Shown here: piece by piece, positions 61,919-64,000 of the stretch
Layout: each line of letters opens with the position of its first letter
Numbering within the stretch: position 1 is the stretch's first letter
Assembly (NCBI RefSeq): GCF_019139535.1
Contig: NZ_CP077073.1
Location: 695,501-759,500, forward strand
Source of the DNA: Pseudomonas muyukensis
GTDB lineage: Bacteria; Pseudomonadota; Gammaproteobacteria; Pseudomonadales; Pseudomonadaceae
Length of the DNA: 64,000 nt
Direction: 5' to 3'
Translations under genes and position numbers: made by a program
Notes under the pieces: generated by a model
The model's database searches: none
What the model saw: only the letters and a program-made list of their open reading frames with translations
What the model was told of the DNA's origin: nothing

Positions 61919-61979
61919 AACGTGCGTCCATGAAGTTGCGGCCCCAGCATAGCGGCTGCAATCGATAGACGCACGTTAT
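61917..61979 (-). promoter_or_regulatory. Inverted repeat enclosing the oxyR translation start
   Basis: ATAACGTGCGTC (61917-61928) and GACGCACGTTAT (61968-61979) are perfect 12-base complements separated by 39 bases. In the oxyR transcript the 3' arm covers the last bases of the leader and the first two bases of the ATG, so the stem could hide the start. A DNA operator is the alternative reading. Confidence 0.6.
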
Positions 61980-62012
61980 CAGACTTGCCGTTTTGTGACA
62001 GAAACAAAAACG

Positions 62013-62747
62013 TCAGCGTCGGTCCAGCGAGTAGACGAACGGCGCGACCACCTCGATCGTGCCATTGTTCAGCAGCTCTGCTGGCGGCTTGGGTACCGTG
62101 CCGGCGCGGCGGATCATCTCCAGCGTCGCCCGGTCCAGGGCTGCGCTGCCGGAACCACCGGCCAGCGAGTACGACACCACCTTGCCCTCGGCATCGACCA
62201 CGAAGCGCAGGCGGTTGATGCCCTGCAGCCCGCGACGGCGAGCATCCTCGGGGTACTTCTTGTACTTGGCCAGGTGGCGCAGCAGGTCGCTTTGCCAGCT
62301 CGGCAGGGCGTTGCTGTTCGACGCGATGCTTGGCTGTGGCGCCGCCGACTTCTGCGGTGGCGAGTTGCTCGGTGGCGTGTCCGCGACATCGTCCTTGGCC
62401 GGTGGCTCGTCCTTCGGTGGCTCAGGCTTTTTCTCAGGCTTGGGCGGCTGTGGCTTGGCCTTGGGCTTGGGCGGCTTGGGGATGGCGATCTTCGGCTTGG
62501 GCGCCTCGGCCAGTTTCGGCAGCGGCGGTTCCTCGACCGGCGTCGGTGGTTTCGGGGCGGCCTTTGGTGGCGGCGGCGGCGCGGGCTCGGGCAGCGGTGC
62601 CAGCTCGACCATCATTGCTGCCGGTGGCAGCTCGATGGCCTGGGGCACCGACCAGTTGAGCGTCAGCAGCACGGCGACCGCGTGCACACCCAGCACGAGT
62701 GCCAGGCTGCCACCGTAGCGCGCCATGTTAGAGCGCGTTTTCGTCAT
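62013..62747 (-). CDS. tonB: TonB energy-transducing protein
   Basis: 244 aa. A short basic N-terminus and one membrane helix (about 13-31) with the functional His/Ser pattern (LGVHAVAVLLTLNWS). A long Pro/Lys/Glu-rich periplasmic spacer (about 45-130) leads to the C-terminal TonB domain (about 150-240; YPEDARRRGLQGINRLRFVVDAEGKVVSYSLAGGSGSAALDRATLEMIRRA). It couples ExbBD proton flow to outer-membrane receptors. ATG overlaps the exbD stop by 4 bases. Confidence 0.95.
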   Translation of the reverse strand: MTKTRSNMARYGGSLALVLGVHAVAVLLTLNWSVPQAIELPPAAMMVELAPLPEPAPPPPPKAAPKPPTPVEEPPLPKLAEAPKPKIAIPKPPKPKAKPQPPKPEKKPEPPKDEPPAKDDVADTPPSNSPPQKSAAPQPSIASNSNALPSWQSDLLRHLAKYKKYPEDARRRGLQGINRLRFVVDAEGKVVSYSLAGGSGSAALDRATLEMIRRAGTVPKPPAELLNNGTIEVVAPFVYSLDRR

Positions 62748-63172
62748 TTCTTGGCTGCCGTCTCGAGTCCGACCAGGCCGACCTTCAGGTAACCGGCGGC
62801 ACGCATGGTGTTCATCACTTCCATCAGGTCGCCGTAGTCGACGCCCTTGTCAGCCTGGAAGAAGATGGTGGTTTCCTTGTCGCCCTTGGTCTTGGCGTCG
62901 AGCATGCTGCCAAGCTGATCGGGCTGGGCCACCTGGTCATCGCCGACATACAGCTTCTTGTCGGCCTTGACGCTGACGAACACCGGCTTCTCGGGCCTCG
63001 GCGCCGGCTTGGCGGTCGAGGCGGGCAGGTCGACCTTGATGTCGACCGTGGCCAGAGGGGCGGCGACCATGAAGATGATCAGCAGCACCAGCATCACGTC
63101 GATGAACGGCGTGACGTTGATTTCGTGGTTTTCGGCGAGGTCGTCGCCACCTTCGTTGAGATGCAGGCCCAT
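62744..63172 (-). CDS. exbD: TonB-system proton-channel protein ExbD
   Basis: 142 aa. One N-terminal helix with the essential Asp (INVTPFIDVMLVLLIIFMVAAPL, Asp near residue 25), then a periplasmic domain (QADKGVDYGDLMEVMNTMRAAGYLKVGLVGLE). It works with ExbB to energise TonB. The gap to exbB is 3 bases and it overlaps tonB, so the order exbB-exbD-tonB is a tight operon. Confidence 0.95.
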   Translation of the reverse strand: MGLHLNEGGDDLAENHEINVTPFIDVMLVLLIIFMVAAPLATVDIKVDLPASTAKPAPRPEKPVFVSVKADKKLYVGDDQVAQPDQLGSMLDAKTKGDKETTIFFQADKGVDYGDLMEVMNTMRAAGYLKVGLVGLETAAKK

Positions 63173-63175
63173 GGC

Positions 63176-64000
63176 TTACCCCACTTTCACCATGTGCGGG
63201 GCGGCGCGCTCGCTGCCCTGGTGGTCGAGGTCGCGGCTGACCAGCAGCAGGACTTGGGCCGACGCGTCGGACACCTGGGCCTTGTAGCCGGCGATGGAGC
63301 GCGCGAAGACGTTGTAGATGACCACGGCGGGAATCGCCGCGACCAGGCCCAGGGCGGTGGCCAACAGGGCTTCGGCGATACCCGGGGCGACCACGGCCAG
63401 GTTGGTGGTCTGGGTCTTGGCGATGCCGATGAAGCTGTTCATGATGCCCCACACGGTGCCGAACAGACCGACGAATGGCGCGGTGGAGCCGATGGTGGCC
63501 AGCACGCCGGTGCCGCTGCTCATGGTGCGACCGCTGGCGGCGACCAGGCGCTCGAGGCGGAAGCTGACGCGCTCCTTGATACCTTCTTTTTCGCGGGCAT
63601 TGGCCGACAGGCGCATTTCTTCAAGGGCGTCATGCACCAGGGTGTGGGCCAGGGTGCCCGGCTTGTTGGAAAGGTCGCTGGCGTCCTTCAGGCTCACGGC
63701 CTTCTTCAGGGCGGCGATCTCGCCACGCAGGCGGCGCTTGGCGCCCATCAGCTCGAAGCCCTTGGCGATCCAGATGGTCCAGGTGATGATCGAGGCGATG
63801 GCCAGGCCGATCATCACGGCCTTCACCACCACGTCGGCGTTCTTGTACATGCCCCATGGGGACAGGTCGTGGGCCATGCCCAGCGAAGTGTCCTCGACCA
63901 TGGCCTGGACGTTTTCGTCAGTGGCGGCCGGGGCCTGGCCCTCGGCGGCAGCGTTGGCATCGACCGGCGCGCCGATAGGCGCCTGGCCTTCGCTGGCCGG
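63176..64000 (-). CDS. exbB: TonB-system proton-channel protein ExbB, 3' part
   Basis: 274 C-terminal residues are visible; the start lies beyond the right edge. MotA/TolQ/ExbB domain with three helices: AVMIGLAIASIITWTIWIAKGFEL, GVLATIGSTAPFVGLFGTVWGIMNSF and AEALLATALGLVAAIPAVVIYNVFA. The visible N-terminal part is a ~30-residue Ala/Gly/Pro-rich segment (PASEGQAPIGAPVDANAAAE…) before an amphipathic MVEDTSLGMAHDLSPWGMYKNA stretch. This shows the long periplasmic N-terminus of the pseudomonad ExbB type. An internal ATG at 63901 is not the true start. Confidence 0.93.
   Translation of the reverse strand, partial: PASEGQAPIGAPVDANAAAEGQAPAATDENVQAMVEDTSLGMAHDLSPWGMYKNADVVVKAVMIGLAIASIITWTIWIAKGFELMGAKRRLRGEIAALKKAVSLKDASDLSNKPGTLAHTLVHDALEEMRLSANAREKEGIKERVSFRLERLVAASGRTMSSGTGVLATIGSTAPFVGLFGTVWGIMNSFIGIAKTQTTNLAVVAPGIAEALLATALGLVAAIPAVVIYNVFARSIAGYKAQVSDASAQVLLLVSRDLDHQGSERAAPHMVKVG

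Overview
The window is a GC-rich, gene-dense bacterial chromosome segment that reads as the Pseudomonas putida group. The evidence is gene content and order recognised from family knowledge: oxyR-recG, rubredoxin and its reductase, ubiC-ubiA, phoB-phoR, pstSCAB-phoU, purEK, aspA, the two-subunit pyruvate carboxylase with PycR, and uvrD. Many REP palindromes of the 'CTGTAGGAGCGGCCTTG' type agree with this. From remembered gene order I infer that the left edge lies towards the chromosomal origin; the sequence does not prove it. I saw no prophage, insertion sequence, CRISPR array, rRNA or tRNA.

Layout. 1-7.1 kb: 5' part of a cardiolipin synthase, a DUF3617 protein, then a divergent zinc-starvation locus around a palindromic Zur-type box (2725-2739). 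Leftward are a small secreted protein and folE2; rightward are a CobW/ZigA GTPase, a DUF1826 protein and a second CobW GTPase. DUF3301 and pdxY follow. 7.1-14 kb: a thioesterase, a 165-bp inverted-repeat element, a CPA2 antiporter, a SUKH protein, a Tim44-domain protein and uvrD. 14-24.2 kb: a membrane GGDEF/EAL protein, zwf and a divergent RpiR regulator sharing a palindrome, then pycR and pycA-pycB. 24.3-31.1 kb: two acetyltransferases, a PaiB-like protein and a divergent MocR regulator, an acetylpolyamine amidohydrolase with a polyamine-binding protein, and an AraC regulator. 31.3-36.6 kb: aspA, a divergent LysR gene, purEK behind a hairpin leader, and two small envelope proteins.

36.7-53 kb: a mutarotase, a second thioesterase and an MHS transporter, then the phosphate regulon. 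pstS and pstC each have a PhoB box; pstA, pstB and phoU follow. A response regulator, an M23 peptidase, a CBS/CorC membrane protein, phoR and phoB come next. 53-64 kb: ubiA, ubiC, rubredoxin and reductase, HU, an SCP2-like protein, a YbaK-HDOD fusion, recG, oxyR, tonB, exbD and most of exbB.

Most striking signals. First, five 12-bp units in exact register inside the MocR gene (26461-26520) make a same-strand array of DnaA-box-like 9-mers that also encodes an LST-type linker. Perfect TTATCCACA boxes are over-represented in two short parts of the window. Second, a 12-bp perfect inverted repeat could fold the oxyR start codon into a stem. Third, a hairpin-terminator leader precedes purE. Fourth, PstC and PstA carry large extra domains.
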